Part shown: piece after piece, positions 9,793 to 25,101 of the stretch
Numbering within the stretch: position 1 is the first letter of the stretch
Layout: every line of letters begins with the position of its first letter
Source of the DNA: Alcaligenes faecalis
GTDB taxonomy: Bacteria > Pseudomonadota > Gammaproteobacteria > Burkholderiales > Burkholderiaceae_B
Direction of reading: 5' to 3'
Assembly (NCBI RefSeq): GCF_002443155.1
Contig: NZ_CP023667.1
Coordinates: 3,720,001-3,784,000 of the forward strand
DNA length: 64,000 nucleotides
Program-made: the position numbers and the translations under genes
Notes under the pieces: model-generated
Seen by the model: only the letters and a program-made list of their open reading frames with translations
Database searches by the model: none
What the model was told of the DNA's origin: nothing

Positions 9793-9878
9793 AAGCCTGG
9801 AATATCTGGTTTTGTCCGCCTACCTGAAGGTGGGGACCCACCCTGGATAACCAGGATGGGGAAACCAGACTATCTTGC

Positions 9879-14140
<4,262 letters not shown>

Positions 14141-14141
<1 letters not shown>

Positions 14142-17100
14142 TATTTACGCTCCAAATCCATGTCCAGGGACAAGGAACGGATTTCCTTGACCAGAACGTT
14201 AAAGGACTCCGGCATACCGGCGTCGATCACGTGGTCACCCTTGACAATGTTCTCGTAGACCTTGGTACGGCCAGCGATGTCGTCGGATTTAACCGTGAGC
14301 ATTTCCTGCAGGGTGTAGGCGGCGCCATACGCTTCCAGCGCCCAGACTTCCATCTCCCCGAAACGCTGACCACCGAACTGCGCCTTACCACCCAGCGGCT
14401 GCTGAGTAACCAGCGAGTATGGGCCGGTGGAACGAGCGTGCATCTTGTCATCGACCAGGTGATGCAGCTTCAGGTAGTGCATGTAGCCTACGGTGACCAT
14501 ACGCTCAAAGGCTTCGCCGGTACGACCGTCAAACAGGCGAACCTGGGTGCGGTGTGGTGCCAGCTGCAGGTTCTCGGCGATGTCGTCAGGATAGGCCAGA
14601 CGCAACATCTGGTCGATTTCCTGCTCGGTTGCACCGTCGAACACTGGCGTTGCCAATGGCAGACCTTTCTGCAAGTTGGTGGCCATGTTCATCACTTCGT
14701 CGTCAGTCAACTCGTTGATGCGAGTCTTCTTGCCGGCAGTGTTATAGACCTTGTCCAGGAACGCGCGCAGTTCGGAAACCTGCACGTTCTTTTCTTCTTG
14801 CATCATGTCGTTGATGCGGTGGCCAATACCCTTGGCAGCCCAACCCAGGTGAACTTCCAGAACCTGACCCACGTTCATACGCGAAGGCACGCCCAGCGGG
14901 TTCAGAACGATGTCCACAGGGGTACCGTCAGCCATGTGCGGCATGTCTTCCACGGGAACGATGCGGGAAACCACACCCTTGTTACCGTGACGGCCGGCCA
15001 TCTTGTCACCAGGCTGCAGACGACGCTTAACAGCCAGGTAAACCTTGACCATCTTCAGCACGCCAGGAGGCAGCTCGTCGCCTTGGGTGAGCTTCTTGCG
15101 CTTTTCTTCAAAAGCCAGATCGAACTGGTGACGCTTTTGCTCCAAGGATTCCTTGGTGTGCTCCAGCACCAGTGCGTGTTGCTCATCAGCCAGACGGATG
15201 TCGAACCACTGCCAGCGATCCAGATCGTTCAGGTAGTCAGCGGTCAGCTCGGTGCCCTTGGGCAGCTTGCGTGGACCACCGTTGACGGTTTTGCCGACCA
15301 GGAACTTCAAGGCACGGTCAAAGGCGTCGTCTTCAACGATTTGCAGCTGGTCGTTCAGGTCCTGGCGGTAGCGACGCAGTTCATCATCAATGATGGACTG
15401 GGCACGCTTGTCACGCTCGATACCTTCACGGGTAAAGACTTGAACGTCAATCACCGTACCGACCATGCCCGAAGGCACGCGCAAGGAGGTGTCTTTAACG
15501 TCAGAGGCTTTTTCACCAAAAATGGCGCGCAGCAGCTTTTCTTCCGGAGTCAGCTGAGTTTCACCCTTGGGTGTCACTTTACCGACCAGCACGTCGTCGG
15601 CACGTACTTCGGCGCCGATGTACACAATGCCGGAATCGTCCAGACGGTTCAGCTGAATTTCGGACAGGTTGCTGATATCGCGGGTGATATCCTCAGGTCC
15701 CAGCTTCGTGTCACGGGCAACAACCGTCAGCTCTTCGATGTGAACCGAAGTGTAGCGATCATCAGCCACGACCTTCTCGGAGATCAGAATCGAGTCCTCG
15801 AAGTTGTAGCCGTTCCAAGGCATAAAGGCGATCAGCATGTTCTGACCCAGAGCCAATTCGCCCAGGTCAGTCGATGCGCCGTCAGCCAGCACGTCACCAC
15901 GAGCCACGATATCGCCACGCTTGACGATAGGACGCTGGTTGATGTTGGTGTTCTGGTTGGAACGGGTGTACTTGGTCATGTTGTAGATATCTACACCGAC
16001 CTCGCCAGCCACGTTCTCGTCATCGTGCACGCGAATAACCACGCGCTGTGCGTCAACGTCTACCACCACACCGCCACGACGGGCTTGTACGGTTGTACCC
16101 GAGTCAACAGCAACAGTACGTTCGATACCGGTACCGACCAAAGGCTTCTCAGGGCGCAGGCAAGGAACTGCCTGACGCTGCATGTTGGCGCCCATCAGTG
16201 CTCGGTTGGCGTCATCGTGTTCCAGGAACGGAATCAGCGAAGCAGCCACAGACACGATCTGCGAAGGAGCCACGTCCATGTAATGGATGTTCTCTGGCGC
16301 AGTCATCATGGTTTCGCCCGCTTCACGGCAGGCAACCAGATCGTCAGCAAAGGCACCGTCTTCAGTCAGCTCGGCGTTAGCCTGAGCGATGACGTAATTG
16401 CTTTCTTCAATCGCCGACAGGTAATCGATCTGTTCACTGACCTTGCCGTCAACAATCTTGCGGTAAGGCGTTTCCAGGAAACCGTACTCGTTCAGACGAG
16501 CGTACAGCGCCATGGAGTTGATCAGACCAATGTTTGGACCTTCAGGCGTTTCAATCGGGCACACGCGACCGTAGTGGGTTGGGTGCACGTCGCGCACCTC
16601 AAAGCCCGCACGTTCACGAGTCAGACCACCAGGGCCCAGAGCCGAAACACGACGCTTGTGCGTGATCTCGGACAGCGGGTTGGTTTGGTCCATAAACTGC
16701 GACAGCTGGCTGGAACCGAAGAACTCCTTGACAGCCGCAGAGATGGGCTTGGAGTTGATCAGATCGTGCGGCATCAGGTTTTCGGTCTCGGCTTGGCCCA
16801 GACGTTCCTTGACGGCACGTTCCACACGCACCAGTCCGGCGCGGAACTGGTTTTCGGCCAATTCGCCCACGCAACGAACACGACGGTTACCCAGGTGATC
16901 GATATCGTCGATCTGACCGCGGCCGTTACGCAGACTCACCAGCACCTGAATGGTGTCCAGAATGTCTTCGTCGGTCAGGGTCATGGGGCCTTCGATGCTG
17001 TCACCACGGCCCAGACGGCTGTTGACCTTCATGCGCCCCACACGCGACAGGTCGTAGGACTCTTCGCTGTAGAACAGACGGTTGAACAGGGCCTCAACCG

Positions 17101-18253
17101 CTTCTTCGGTTGGTGGCTCGCCGGGACGCATCATGCGATAGATCGCGATACGGGCAGCATTGGAATCCGCTGTTTCATCGGTGCGCAGGGTCAGGGAGAT
17201 AAAACCGCCCTGGTCCAGTTCATTGATGTACAGGGTCTCGAAATCACGCACATTGGCTGCGCGCATTTCGGCCAGAATGGATTCGGTGATTTCGTCGTTG
17301 GCGTTGGCAATCACTTCGCCGGTTTCGGCGTTGATGATGTTCTTGGCCAGCACACGACCCAGAAGGAAATCTTCCGGGATGGAAATGTATTCGATCTTGG
17401 CTGCTTGCAGGTCGCGCAAATGCTTGGCATTGATACGCTTGTCCTTTTCAACCAGTACGCGACCGTCGCGGTCGGTAATGTCGAAACGGGCAACCTCGCC
17501 CTTCCAGTGTTCTGGAACGAATTGCAGCTTGCCACCTTCCTGGTGCAGTTCGATGTGGTCGAACTCGAAGAAGTGGGCCAGGATCTGCTCTGGCGTCAGG
17601 CCGATGGCCTTCAGCAAGATAGTGACGGGCATCTTGCGACGACGGTCGATACGGAAGAACAGAATGTCCTTGGGATCGAACTCGAAGTCCAGCCAGGAAC
17701 CACGGTAAGGAATCACGCGCGCCGAGAACAGCAACTTGCCCGAGCTGTGCGTTTTACCGCGGTCGTGTTCGAAGAACACGCCGGGGGAACGGTGCAGCTG
17801 GGACACGATGACTCGTTCGGTACCGTTGATCACAAAAGAGCCGTTATCAGTCATCAGGGGCATTTCGCCCATGTAGACTTCTTGCTCTTTTACTTCCTTG
17901 ACGGTAGGCTTGCTCACCTCGCGGTCCATGAGGACCAGACGAACCTTCGCCCGCAAGGGGGAGGCATAGGTCAAACCACGAAGTTGACACTCTTTGACGT
18001 CGAACACCGGCTCGCCGAGCGTATAGCTCACGAACTCTAGCCGCGCCATTTGGTTATGGCTTACTATTGGAAATATGGAACTGAAAGCTTCCTGCAAGCC
18101 TTCAACCTTACGCTGAGAAGGCAGCGTGTCCTTCTGCAAGAAGGTTCTGAAAGAATGCAGCTGGGTAGCCAACAGGTAAGGAACCTGCTGTACGTCTTCA
18201 CGTTTGGCGAAGCTCTTGCGTATGCGCTTTTTTTCGGTGTACGAATAAGGCAT
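14141..18253 (-). CDS. rpoB: RNA polymerase beta subunit
   Basis: Second largest RNA polymerase subunit, 1370 residues from [21 protein letters not shown]. The frame opens two codons earlier at a GTG, but the ATG at 18251-18253 is the family start. The rifampicin pocket ([32 protein letters not shown]) shows the wild-type residues, including the Asp-Gln and His positions where resistance mutations usually fall. The C-terminal [25 protein letters not shown] segment contacts beta-prime. It is separated from rplL by 162 bases that contain a GC-rich hairpin, and is coupled to rpoC. Confidence 0.99.
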
Positions 18254-18370
18254 GAGCACTCCGACTCAAGGGTTACACGGACCGTCAACCACGGCCCTGG
18301 TTTACGACTCTAAAAAACCCGACTTTCTACAATACTAATTAAAAATCATGGGTTTTCTGGAAACGCAAAA

Positions 18371-18401
18371 GCCCGGGAAGGCTTGAAACGCATTCCCGGG
18401 C
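18371..18401 (-). terminator. Putative attenuator between rplL and rpoB
   Basis: GCCCGGGAA (18371-18379) pairs with TTCCCGGGC (18393-18401) as a 9-bp stem, followed on the minus strand by TTTTGCGTTT. The weak T-run suggests partial read-through. The same location holds an attenuator in E. coli, where it sets the ratio of L7/L12 to RNA polymerase subunits. Confidence 0.65.
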
Positions 18402-18415
18402 ATCTATCGATACTC

Positions 18416-18793
18416 TTACTTGAGCTCGATCTTGGCGCCAGCTTCTTCCAGCTTCTTCTGAGCGTCTTCAGCATCAGCTTTGGACAAGCCTTCTTTAACA
18501 GCCTTAGGAGCACCGTCAACCAGGTCTTTGGCTTCTTTCAGGCCCAGACCGGTGATTTCGCGCACGACTTTAATGACGCTAACTTTGTTTGCGCCAACGT
18601 CAGCCAGGAACACGGTGAATTCGGTTTGCTCTTCAGCGGCAGCAGCAGCGCCACCGGCAGCAGGAGCTGCAACAGCAACAGCGGCGGCAGCAGCCGACAC
18701 ACCGAATTTTTCTTCCATTTCTTTGATCAGCTCGGACAGTTCGAGCACGGACATTGCGCCGATGGCGTCAAGGATTTCAGCTTTAGTAGCCAT
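18416..18793 (-). CDS. rplL: 50S ribosomal protein L7/L12
   Basis: Stalk protein present in several copies per ribosome; it recruits translation GTPases. The 125 residues comprise an N-terminal dimerisation domain (1-32), an Ala-rich flexible hinge (about 36-55) and the C-terminal factor-binding domain with [27 protein letters not shown]. It lies 79 bases after rplJ in the same operon. Ends and length match the family. Confidence 0.99.
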   Translation of the reverse strand: MATKAEILDAIGAMSVLELSELIKEMEEKFGVSAAAAAVAVAAPAAGGAAAAAEEQTEFTVFLADVGANKVSVIKVVREITGLGLKEAKDLVDGAPKAVKEGLSKADAEDAQKKLEEAGAKIELK

Positions 18794-18872
18794 TTTTAAG
18801 AACTCCAGATATTAGGTAAATGCCAGGTTTGGTAGTCGTTCGCAACGACGAAGTTTCCTGAAGGAAAACTGC

Positions 18873-19397
18873 TTACGCAGCTTCTTTCTGATCGCGCACA
18901 GCCGCCAGGCCGCGAACAAACTTGGTGGGAACTTCGTTAAGCGTACGCACAAAAGTAGCGATAGGTGCTTGCATGGTGCCCAGCAGTTTCGCCAGCAGTT
19001 CGTCGCGCGAGGGCATTGTGGCCAGAGCCTTAACACCATCAGCATTCAGAACGCTATTGGGCAGCGCACCGCCCATGATGACCAATTTGTCATTGGTCTT
19101 GGCAAAATCTGCAACGACTTTCGCCGCAGCCACGGGATCTTCACTGATGGCGTACATCAGAGGACCCACGAGCTGGCTGGAGATACCGTCAAACGAGGTA
19201 CCTGCCAACGAACGACGAACCAGCGTGTTTTTCATAACACGCAGGTAGACGCCAGACTCACGCGCTTTTTTGCGCAATACGGTAGCAGAAGCGACGTCCA
19301 GACCACGGTACTCGGCGATAATGATCGATTGGGCCTTTGCCAGTTCGGCAGTGACTTCTTCGATGACTACCGCTTTCTCTTCACGATTGAGACTCAC
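18873..19397 (-). CDS. rplJ: 50S ribosomal protein L10
   Basis: L10 anchors L7/L12 dimers to the ribosome and, with L12, represses its own translation by binding the mRNA leader. The family start is (M)[14 protein letters not shown], which makes GTG at 19395-19397 the initiator. An AAGGAG ribosome-binding site lies at 19407-19412 with ideal spacing. An ATG six codons further upstream would place that Shine-Dalgarno inside the gene and is rejected. The protein has 174 residues with the helical L12-binding C-terminus. A 234-base leader separates it from rplA. Confidence 0.96.
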   Translation of the reverse strand: MSLNREEKAVVIEEVTAELAKAQSIIIAEYRGLDVASATVLRKKARESGVYLRVMKNTLVRRSLAGTSFDGISSQLVGPLMYAISEDPVAAAKVVADFAKTNDKLVIMGGALPNSVLNADGVKALATMPSRDELLAKLLGTMQAPIATFVRTLNEVPTKFVRGLAAVRDQKEAA

Positions 19398-19631
19398 GGT
19401 TGAACACTCCTTCAAACGATGTCGGGAAGGCTTCCCAACATCAACCGAATGCGGCGCACCTGGACGAGTTCTATAACGAATTCTTCCACGGGCGCCGTCT
19501 ACGTTGGATGGGGCATTCTGCCCCGATTAAGCACCTGGATGACAAGTCAGCCCAACTGCTCCAACGGTCTTTGACAGCAGTGATCCTGTAAACAGGATCG
19601 CAGCCCAAAGTTCTTTTTTTCTAACTGTTGA
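19398..19631 (-). promoter_or_regulatory. rplJ leader (probable L10-L12 autoregulatory region)
   Basis: No gene lies in this 234-base spacer between rplA and rplJ. It contains a tight inverted repeat GATCCTGT/ACAGGATC (19582-19599) with no T-run after it. By analogy with other bacteria, the L10(L12) complex binds the rplJ leader to repress translation. That role is inferred from position and was not shown by folding. Confidence 0.5.
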
Positions 19632-20327
19632 TTAAACAGTCAGAGATGCAATTTCAACACGTGCACCGCCACCCATGGTGGAGGACACGGCAACCTTGCG
19701 CAGGTAAACACCCTTGGCAGCAGCTGGACGAGCCTTGTTCAAGGCGTCAACCAGGGCGACCAGGTTGGTTTGCAGCTGTTCAACGTTGAACGAAGCGCGG
19801 CCAATGGTGCTGTGAATGATACCGGCCTTGTCGGTACGGTATTGAACTTGACCAGCCTTGGCGTTTTTAACAGCCGTGGCAACGTCAGGAGTCACAGTGC
19901 CGACCTTGGGGTTTGGCATCAGGCCACGAGGACCCAGAACCTGACCCAGGGTACCAACAACACGCATGGTGTCGGGCGAAGCGATCACAACGTCAAAGTC
20001 CATTTGACCGGCTTTGATTTGCTCAGCCAGATCGTCCAGACCAACGATGTCAGCACCAGCTTCACGAGCGGCGTCGGCTTTTTCGCCTTGGGCGAAAACG
20101 GCAACACGCACGGATTTACCGGTACCAGCAGGCAGAACCACCGAGCCACGGACCAGTTGGTCGGACTTACGGGGATCGATGCCCAGCTGAACAGCGATAT
20201 CGATGGATTCGTCGAACTTGGCAGTGGCAGTGTCTTTCACCAGGGCCAGAGCTTCGGCCACAGGGTAGAACTTGTTGCGGTCGATCTTGGCAGCAATAGC
20301 GGCTGCGCGTTTGCTTACTTTAGCCAT
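19632..20327 (-). CDS. rplA: 50S ribosomal protein L1
   Basis: L1 binds 23S rRNA at the mobile L1 stalk and helps move deacylated tRNA out of the E site; it also represses the rplK-rplA mRNA. The 231 residues begin [23 protein letters not shown] and contain the conserved [18 protein letters not shown] loop. It starts three bases after the rplK stop, so translation is probably coupled. Confidence 0.99.
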   Translation of the reverse strand: MAKVSKRAAAIAAKIDRNKFYPVAEALALVKDTATAKFDESIDIAVQLGIDPRKSDQLVRGSVVLPAGTGKSVRVAVFAQGEKADAAREAGADIVGLDDLAEQIKAGQMDFDVVIASPDTMRVVGTLGQVLGPRGLMPNPKVGTVTPDVATAVKNAKAGQVQYRTDKAGIIHSTIGRASFNVEQLQTNLVALVDALNKARPAAAKGVYLRKVAVSSTMGGGARVEIASLTV

Positions 20328-20330
20328 GAC

Positions 20331-20765
20331 TTACACCACCCCTTCAACGTTGATGCCCATGCTGCGAGCGCTACCAGCGATGGTACGCACAGCGGCGTCC
20401 AGATCGGCGGCGGTCAGGTCGGGTTGTTTGGTCTTGGCGATTTCTTCAGCCTGAGCGCGGGTCAGCGTACCGACTTTATCCACGTTAGGACGTGCAGAAC
20501 CGGATTTGATACCAGCAGCCTTTTTGATCAGGATGGTTGCTGGAGGAGTCTTCATGATGAACGTGAAGCTCTTGTCAGCAAAAGCGGTGATCACCACAGG
20601 AATTGGCAGACCGGGTTCCAGACCCTGTGTCTGGGCGTTGAACGCCTTGCAGAATTCCATGATGTTCAGACCGCGCTGACCCAGCGCTGGACCGATTGGA
20701 GGGGATGGGTTTGCCTTACCAGCTGGGACTTGCAGCTTGATAAAGCCGACGATTTTCTTCGCCAT
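20331..20765 (-). CDS. rplK: 50S ribosomal protein L11
   Basis: L11 forms the GTPase-associated centre with 23S rRNA and is needed for RelA activation. The 144 residues start [44 protein letters not shown] and show the Pro-rich N-domain and the rRNA-binding C-domain. It is located 67 bases after nusG. It lies first in the rplK-rplA pair, whose expression L1 is expected to control. Confidence 0.99.
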   Translation of the reverse strand: MAKKIVGFIKLQVPAGKANPSPPIGPALGQRGLNIMEFCKAFNAQTQGLEPGLPIPVVITAFADKSFTFIMKTPPATILIKKAAGIKSGSARPNVDKVGTLTRAQAEEIAKTKQPDLTAADLDAAVRTIAGSARSMGINVEGVV

Positions 20766-20832
20766 GCTTAGCTCCTTGCGGGTGATGACGCCTGACGCAG
20801 AGTGCGACAGGCTTCCCGGGGGTTGTAATTAA

Positions 20833-21366
20833 TCAGGTCTTTTCGACTTGATCGAAATCGAGTTCAACGGGGGTGGCGCGACCGAAAATAGTAACGGTGA
20901 CACGAACCTTGTTTTTCTCGTAGTTAACTTCTTCGACGTTACCGTTAAAGTCTGCAAACGGACCGTCCTTGACGCGTACCAGTTCGCCAACCTCGAACAG
21001 CACTTTGTGCCGTGGCTTCTCAACACCCTCTTCCATTTGCGACAGGATTTTTTCCACTTCGCGCTCGGAGATGGGAGCGGGACGGTTACCGGAACCGCCC
21101 AAAAAGCCGGTGACTCGCGGCGTACTTTTTACCAAGTGCCAGGTTTCGTCGGTCAAGGCCATCTCGACCAGGACGTAACCGGGGTAAATACGTCGCTCTG
21201 TAATTGATTTCTTGCCGTTCTTTACTTCAACGACTTCTTCCGATGGAACCAGAATGCGACCAAACGCTTCTTGGAGATCAGCGCGTTCAATGCGCTCCAC
21301 CAGAGCTTTGTGCACGCTTTTTTCCATGCCGGAATAAACGTGAACCACATACCAGCGTTTGCTCAT
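20833..21366 (-). CDS. nusG: Transcription termination/antitermination factor NusG
   Basis: NusG binds RNA polymerase, increases elongation rate and links to Rho or ribosomal S10. The 177 residues have the NGN domain ([20 protein letters not shown], about 3-120) and a C-terminal KOW domain ([31 protein letters not shown], about 125-175). It lies 9 bases after secE, in the usual secE-nusG pair. Confidence 0.99.
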   Translation of the reverse strand: MSKRWYVVHVYSGMEKSVHKALVERIERADLQEAFGRILVPSEEVVEVKNGKKSITERRIYPGYVLVEMALTDETWHLVKSTPRVTGFLGGSGNRPAPISEREVEKILSQMEEGVEKPRHKVLFEVGELVRVKDGPFADFNGNVEEVNYEKNKVRVTVTIFGRATPVELDFDQVEKT

Positions 21367-21375
21367 GTGTGCCCT

Positions 21376-21756
21376 TTATTTCCAGCCCAGCAACAGGCCA
21401 TAAATGATCCAGCCGAGCCCTTTGTCAATCAGCCACAACAAGATGGCCATAACGGCAACAAACACAAAGACGATACCCGTCATTTGCGTTGCCTCTTTAC
21501 GGGATGGCCAGTGGACGCGACGTACTTCCGTGTAGGCATCACGAGAAAAAGCGACCAGGCGGCGGCCTGTATCGCTAAACCAGATGATCAATACGGCGAC
21601 GATTAAGCTGGCAACAAATACCCCAGCGCGAACCAGTGAATTTTGGCCATCCAGAACGGAATAGCCAACAATACCGGCGGCGACGACTAGGACCGCTAGG
21701 CCCAGCTTGATGCGCTCGGAACCTCGGTTAACGGTTTCTACGTTGGTATTCGACAT
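21376..21756 (-). CDS. secE: Preprotein translocase subunit SecE
   Basis: Small essential subunit of the SecYEG channel. The 126-residue protein starting at MSNTNVETVNR (ATG 21754-21756) has three hydrophobic helices and the conserved amphipathic EVRRVHWPSRKEATQMT segment before the last helix. A longer in-frame extension runs through the spacer toward tRNA-Trp and has no family similarity, so it was dropped. The gene follows tRNA-Trp by 45 bases and precedes nusG by 9. Confidence 0.97.
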   Translation of the reverse strand: MSNTNVETVNRGSERIKLGLAVLVVAAGIVGYSVLDGQNSLVRAGVFVASLIVAVLIIWFSDTGRRLVAFSRDAYTEVRRVHWPSRKEATQMTGIVFVFVAVMAILLWLIDKGLGWIIYGLLLGWK

Positions 21757-21801
21757 ATTCCGACGAGTGACGCCACGCGAGGTGGTGGCGAGTGACTGTG
21801 G

Positions 21802-21877
21802 TGGCAGGGGCAGAAGGAATCGAACCCTCAACCTTCGGTTTTGGAGACCGACGCTCTGCCAATTGAGCTATACCCCT
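21802..21877 (-). tRNA. trnW: tRNA-Trp (anticodon CCA)
   Basis: A 76-base cloverleaf on the minus strand: acceptor AGGGGTA pairs with TGCCCCT, the D-arm is GCTCAATTGGCAGAGC, the anticodon loop is CTCCAAA (CCA), the T-arm contains GGTTCGATTCC, and CCA is encoded at the 3' end (21802-21804). It lies between tuf and secE, a common position in proteobacteria. Confidence 0.97.
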
Positions 21878-21972
21878 ATACCTTGACAAACCGTAGCGCG
21901 CTACTTAGCTACGTTTGGCTTTTAGGCAAAAGAGGATATTAACCTCTTTCGCCCAAAATTACTACTCTTTTT

Positions 21973-23163
21973 TTACTTGATGATTTTTGCAACCACGCCA
22001 GCGCCAACGGTACGGCCGCCTTCGCGAATAGCGAAGCGCAGACCTTCTTCCATGGCGATAGGAGCGATCAGGGACACTTTCATCGAAATGTTGTCGCCTG
22101 GCAGAACCATTTCCTTGTCTTCTGGCAGCTCGATGGTGCCGGTCACGTCAGTTGTACGGAAGTAGAACTGAGGACGGTAGCCCTTGAAGAAAGGAGTGTG
22201 ACGACCACCTTCTTCTTTGGACAGAATGTACACCTCGGCGTCGAAGTCAGTGTGTGGCTTGATCGAGCCTGGCTTGGCCAGAACTTGACCACGTTCCACG
22301 TCTTCACGCTTGGTACCACGCAGCAGCAGACCGACGTTATCGCCAGCTTCGCCCTGGTCCAGCAGTTTGCGGAACATTTCAACGCCGGTACAAATGGTCT
22401 TGACCGTGTCTTTGATACCCACGATTTCGATTTCTTCGCCGACCTTGATGATGCCGCGCTCAATACGACCGGTCACAACCGTACCACGGCCGGAGATCGA
22501 GAACACGTCTTCAACAGGCATCAGGAACGTACCGTCAACGGCACGCTCAGGCGTAGGAATGTAGTTGTCCAGCGCTTCGGCCAGAGCCAGAACGGCTTGG
22601 CTGCCCAGTGGGCCTTCGTCGCCTTCCAGAGCCAGTTTGGCCGAACCCTTGATGATCGGGGTGTCGTCGCCAGGGAAGTCGTACTTGGACAACAGCTCGC
22701 GAACTTCCATTTCAACCAGTTCGATCAGCTCTTCGTCATCAACCATGTCGGCCTTGTTCAGGAACACGATGATGTAAGGAACGCCAACCTGACGGCTCAG
22801 CAGGATGTGCTCGCGAGTCTGAGGCATTGGGCCGTCAGCGGCCGAGCAAACCAAGATAGCGCCGTCCATCTGGGCAGCACCGGTAATCATGTTCTTGACG
22901 TAGTCAGCGTGGCCGGGGCAGTCAACGTGTGCGTAGTGACGGTTAGGCGTCTCGTACTCAACGTGCGAGGTGCTGATGGTGATACCACGTGCTTTTTCTT
23001 CAGGGGCGTTGTCGATCTGCGAGTAATCGCGTGCTTCGCCGCCGTATGCCTTGGACAGAACCGTGCAGATTGCAGCGGTCAGAGTGGTTTTACCGTGGTC
23101 AACGTGACCGATAGTACCGACGTTGACGTGCGGTTTAGTCCGTTCAAACTTGCCTTTAGCCAT
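21973..23163 (-). CDS. tuf: Elongation factor Tu, second copy
   Basis: Full-length 396-residue EF-Tu. GTP-binding motifs GHVDHGKTT (about 19-27), DCPGHADY (about 81-88), NKAD and SAKLA (in GSAKLA) are present, and domains II and III follow to GVVAKIIK. It is the tRNA-linked tufB-type copy: three tRNA genes lie upstream on the same strand and tRNA-Trp-secE-nusG downstream. Its first 37 codons are nearly identical to the copy at the left window edge, as expected from gene conversion between duplicate tuf genes. A GGAG ribosome-binding site precedes the ATG. Confidence 0.99.
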   Translation of the reverse strand: MAKGKFERTKPHVNVGTIGHVDHGKTTLTAAICTVLSKAYGGEARDYSQIDNAPEEKARGITISTSHVEYETPNRHYAHVDCPGHADYVKNMITGAAQMDGAILVCSAADGPMPQTREHILLSRQVGVPYIIVFLNKADMVDDEELIELVEMEVRELLSKYDFPGDDTPIIKGSAKLALEGDEGPLGSQAVLALAEALDNYIPTPERAVDGTFLMPVEDVFSISGRGTVVTGRIERGIIKVGEEIEIVGIKDTVKTICTGVEMFRKLLDQGEAGDNVGLLLRGTKREDVERGQVLAKPGSIKPHTDFDAEVYILSKEEGGRHTPFFKGYRPQFYFRTTDVTGTIELPEDKEMVLPGDNISMKVSLIAPIAMEEGLRFAIREGGRTVGAGVVAKIIK

Positions 23164-23206
23164 GGCAGACTCCTGAAGGGATAGAACGATATAGAGAAGA
23201 GAGATG

Positions 23207-23282
<76 letters not shown>

Positions 23283-23319
23283 TTCAACTTCAGCCCAGAG
23301 TGGCCAAAGATTTTTAACC

Positions 23320-23394
23320 TGGAGCGGGTGAAGGGGATCGAACCCTCGTCTTAAGCTTGGAAGGCTTCTGCTCTACCATTGAGCTACACCCGCA
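23320..23394 (-). tRNA. trnG: tRNA-Gly (anticodon TCC)
   Basis: A 75-base cloverleaf on the minus strand: acceptor TGCGGGT pairs with ACCCGCT, the anticodon loop is CTTCCAA (TCC), the T-loop is GTTCGATCC, and CCA is encoded (23320-23322). It is located between tRNA-Tyr and tRNA-Thr. Confidence 0.97.
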
Positions 23395-23449
23395 GACTTT
23401 TCTTCACCCTCTCCTAAAGTCGCCTTGCTGGCTGACTCTAGAAAAGTGC

Positions 23450-23536
23450 TGGTGGTGGGAGTTGGATTCGAACCAACGTAGGCGCAGGGCCAACAGATTT
23501 ACAGTCTGCCTCCTTTAACCACTCGGACATCCCACC
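23450..23536 (-). tRNA. trnY: tRNA-Tyr (anticodon GTA)
   Basis: An 87-base class II tRNA with a long variable arm: acceptor GGTGGGA pairs with TCCCACC, the anticodon loop is CTGTAAA (GTA), and CCA is encoded (23450-23452). It is the first gene of the tRNA-tuf transcript. Confidence 0.97.
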
Positions 23537-23551
23537 CGAAGCGAAAATCGA

Positions 23552-23580
23552 ATTATGGACATGTTTTATGAAGTCGTCAA
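23552..23580 (-). promoter_or_regulatory. Sigma-70 promoter of the tRNA-Tyr/Gly/Thr-tuf operon
   Basis: On the minus strand, TTGACG (23580-23575) and CATAAT (23557-23552) are separated by exactly 17 bases, close to the consensus. The predicted start falls about nine bases before the 5' end of tRNA-Tyr. Confidence 0.8.
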
Positions 23581-24065
23581 GCCTTTTGGGAAGAAAACTG
23601 AATAATTCGATGAATTTTTTAAAAAAACCTGATTTTGGGCGCTTTTCTTACTGGATTTGTCACTGTTTTTGGGCCCCCCGGGTACCGTTTATGAATACAT
23701 TCAAAACCAGGGAAACAGGATGAAATGCGGGTAAACACATAGATTTTTTCCTGTTTTCGGTGCTTATTTTTGTAAGCAAAAGATACATAATCAGGTTTTC
23801 CGTTTTAATCCGGCTTTCAGGCTTCTTCCCTACTCTCTCCCTCGCCTCCTTAAGGCTCTCATCCTGCTGTTTTCTACCGGCTTGAGCACAAGCACTCAAT
23901 CTAAAAATCATGTCGTCATGAACTGCCCCCAAAAAAGGAGGATTGCCGAGCAGCTTTAGTAAAGGGGGTTCATCATTCCAGAAGTTTTTCTAGTTCTCCT
24001 CCTTCCTGCTGCTTCTTTTTTGCAAGAAGATGCAGACCATTAGCAAAACACGGCTCATAGCAAAG
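23581..24065. other. Intergenic stretch between the tRNA-tuf operon and parB
   Basis: About 485 bases without a recognisable gene. Parts are AT-rich, with T- and A-runs near 23610-23660 and 23740-23780. A short frame at 23660-23932 on the minus strand has no family features and was not called. It may hold upstream activating sequence for the tRNA promoter. Confidence 0.5.
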
Positions 24066-24092
24066 AAAAAGCCGACCTCTGGTCGGCTTTTT
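24066..24092. terminator. Terminator downstream of parB
   Basis: A perfect 12-bp stem, AAAAAGCCGACC with GGTCGGCTTTTT, and a TCT loop. T-runs on both strands allow termination of the leftward parB transcript. Confidence 0.93.
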
Positions 24093-24133
24093 CTACTGCA
24101 ATCGCATTGCTTTCTGCGTGGCGCGGACCTGGC

Positions 24134-25072
24134 TCAATCGTCCGTTTGTTCCAGCAAGGACGACAAGCCCTGCTTTTCCAGCAAGGCATTCAGATGTTCC
24201 CAGCCATGGAAAGCGATCTGCAGCTGCCCCTTGTCCTTGGCACCAACCTTCAAAGTCACTTTGGTACCCAGATGGTCAGACAGCACTTTTTCAAAGCGCT
24301 GTACATCACCATTGCGGCTGGCCTTGCTCTGGGCTTGCTTGCTGGCAGGCTCGTCATCCTCGTGCAGGGCACGGGCAACCAGCTTCTCGGTTTCACGTAC
24401 CGACAGACGGCGGGCAATCACCTCGTTGGCCAGCATGATCTGACGGGCAGCATCCACGGCGAGCAAGGCACGAGCGTGACCCATATCGATGTCGCCGGCC
24501 AGCAGCATGATCTGCACAGGCTCTGCCAGGTTAATCAGACGCAGCAGGTTGCTGGTGGTCGAGCGCGAGCGGCCAATCGCCTGAGCAGCCTGCTCGTGGG
24601 TCAGGCCGAACTCGTCCAGCAGACGTTTCACACCTTGCGCCTCTTCCAGCGGATTCAGATCTTCGCGCTGAATGTTCTCGATCAACGCCATGATGGCAGC
24701 GTTCTCGTCGCCAACTTCGCGTACCAGGACGGGTACTTCTTCCAGACCGGCAATTTGCGACGCACGGAAACGGCGTTCACCCGCGATGATCTCGTACTTG
24801 CCCTTATCTTTGCCCGACAGAGGACGCACCAAAATAGGTTGCATCACACCTTGTGCGCGTATGGATTCGGCCAGCTCGTTCAAGGCGCCCTCGTCCATGC
24901 GAGTACGCGGCTGATACACCCCGGCCTTCAGCAGTTTGACGGGCAGGTTGGAAGGTGGGCCATCGCTCACCGCCGCTTCGCCCTTTTTCCCTATGGTTGC
25001 GATAGCGCTTGCGTCTGCGCCGAGCAAGGCATCCAAGCCTCGACCTAGACCTTTTGGTTTTCGTGTAGCCAT
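24134..25072 (-). CDS. parB: Chromosome-partitioning protein ParB
   Basis: CTP-dependent clamp that loads at parS sites and spreads to form the partition complex. The 312 residues include a basic N-terminus (MATRKPKGLGRGLDALLG), the ParB/Srx nuclease-like domain with the CTP-binding GERRFRAS motif (near 95-105), a helix-turn-helix (LTHEQAAQAIGRSRSTTSNLLRLI, near 155-180) and a C-terminal dimerisation domain. It follows parA by 29 bases. Four parS-like palindromes lie in the same window (26270, 28555, 28586, 37827), one of them inside rsmG. Confidence 0.98.
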   Translation of the reverse strand: MATRKPKGLGRGLDALLGADASAIATIGKKGEAAVSDGPPSNLPVKLLKAGVYQPRTRMDEGALNELAESIRAQGVMQPILVRPLSGKDKGKYEIIAGERRFRASQIAGLEEVPVLVREVGDENAAIMALIENIQREDLNPLEEAQGVKRLLDEFGLTHEQAAQAIGRSRSTTSNLLRLINLAEPVQIMLLAGDIDMGHARALLAVDAARQIMLANEVIARRLSVRETEKLVARALHEDDEPASKQAQSKASRNGDVQRFEKVLSDHLGTKVTLKVGAKDKGQLQIAFHGWEHLNALLEKQGLSSLLEQTDD

Positions 25073-25101
25073 GCTTACATTCCTATTGATTCTTGTGTGC
25101 C

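Noticed and set aside
19582..19599. Hairpin GATCCTGT/ACAGGATC after rplA as a terminator
   Set aside because: No T-run follows on the minus strand, and transcription must continue into rplJ; more likely part of the leader.
23660..23932. 90-residue minus-strand frame between tRNA-Tyr and parB
   Set aside because: No ribosome-binding site, no family resemblance, and an AT-rich background typical of intergenic DNA.
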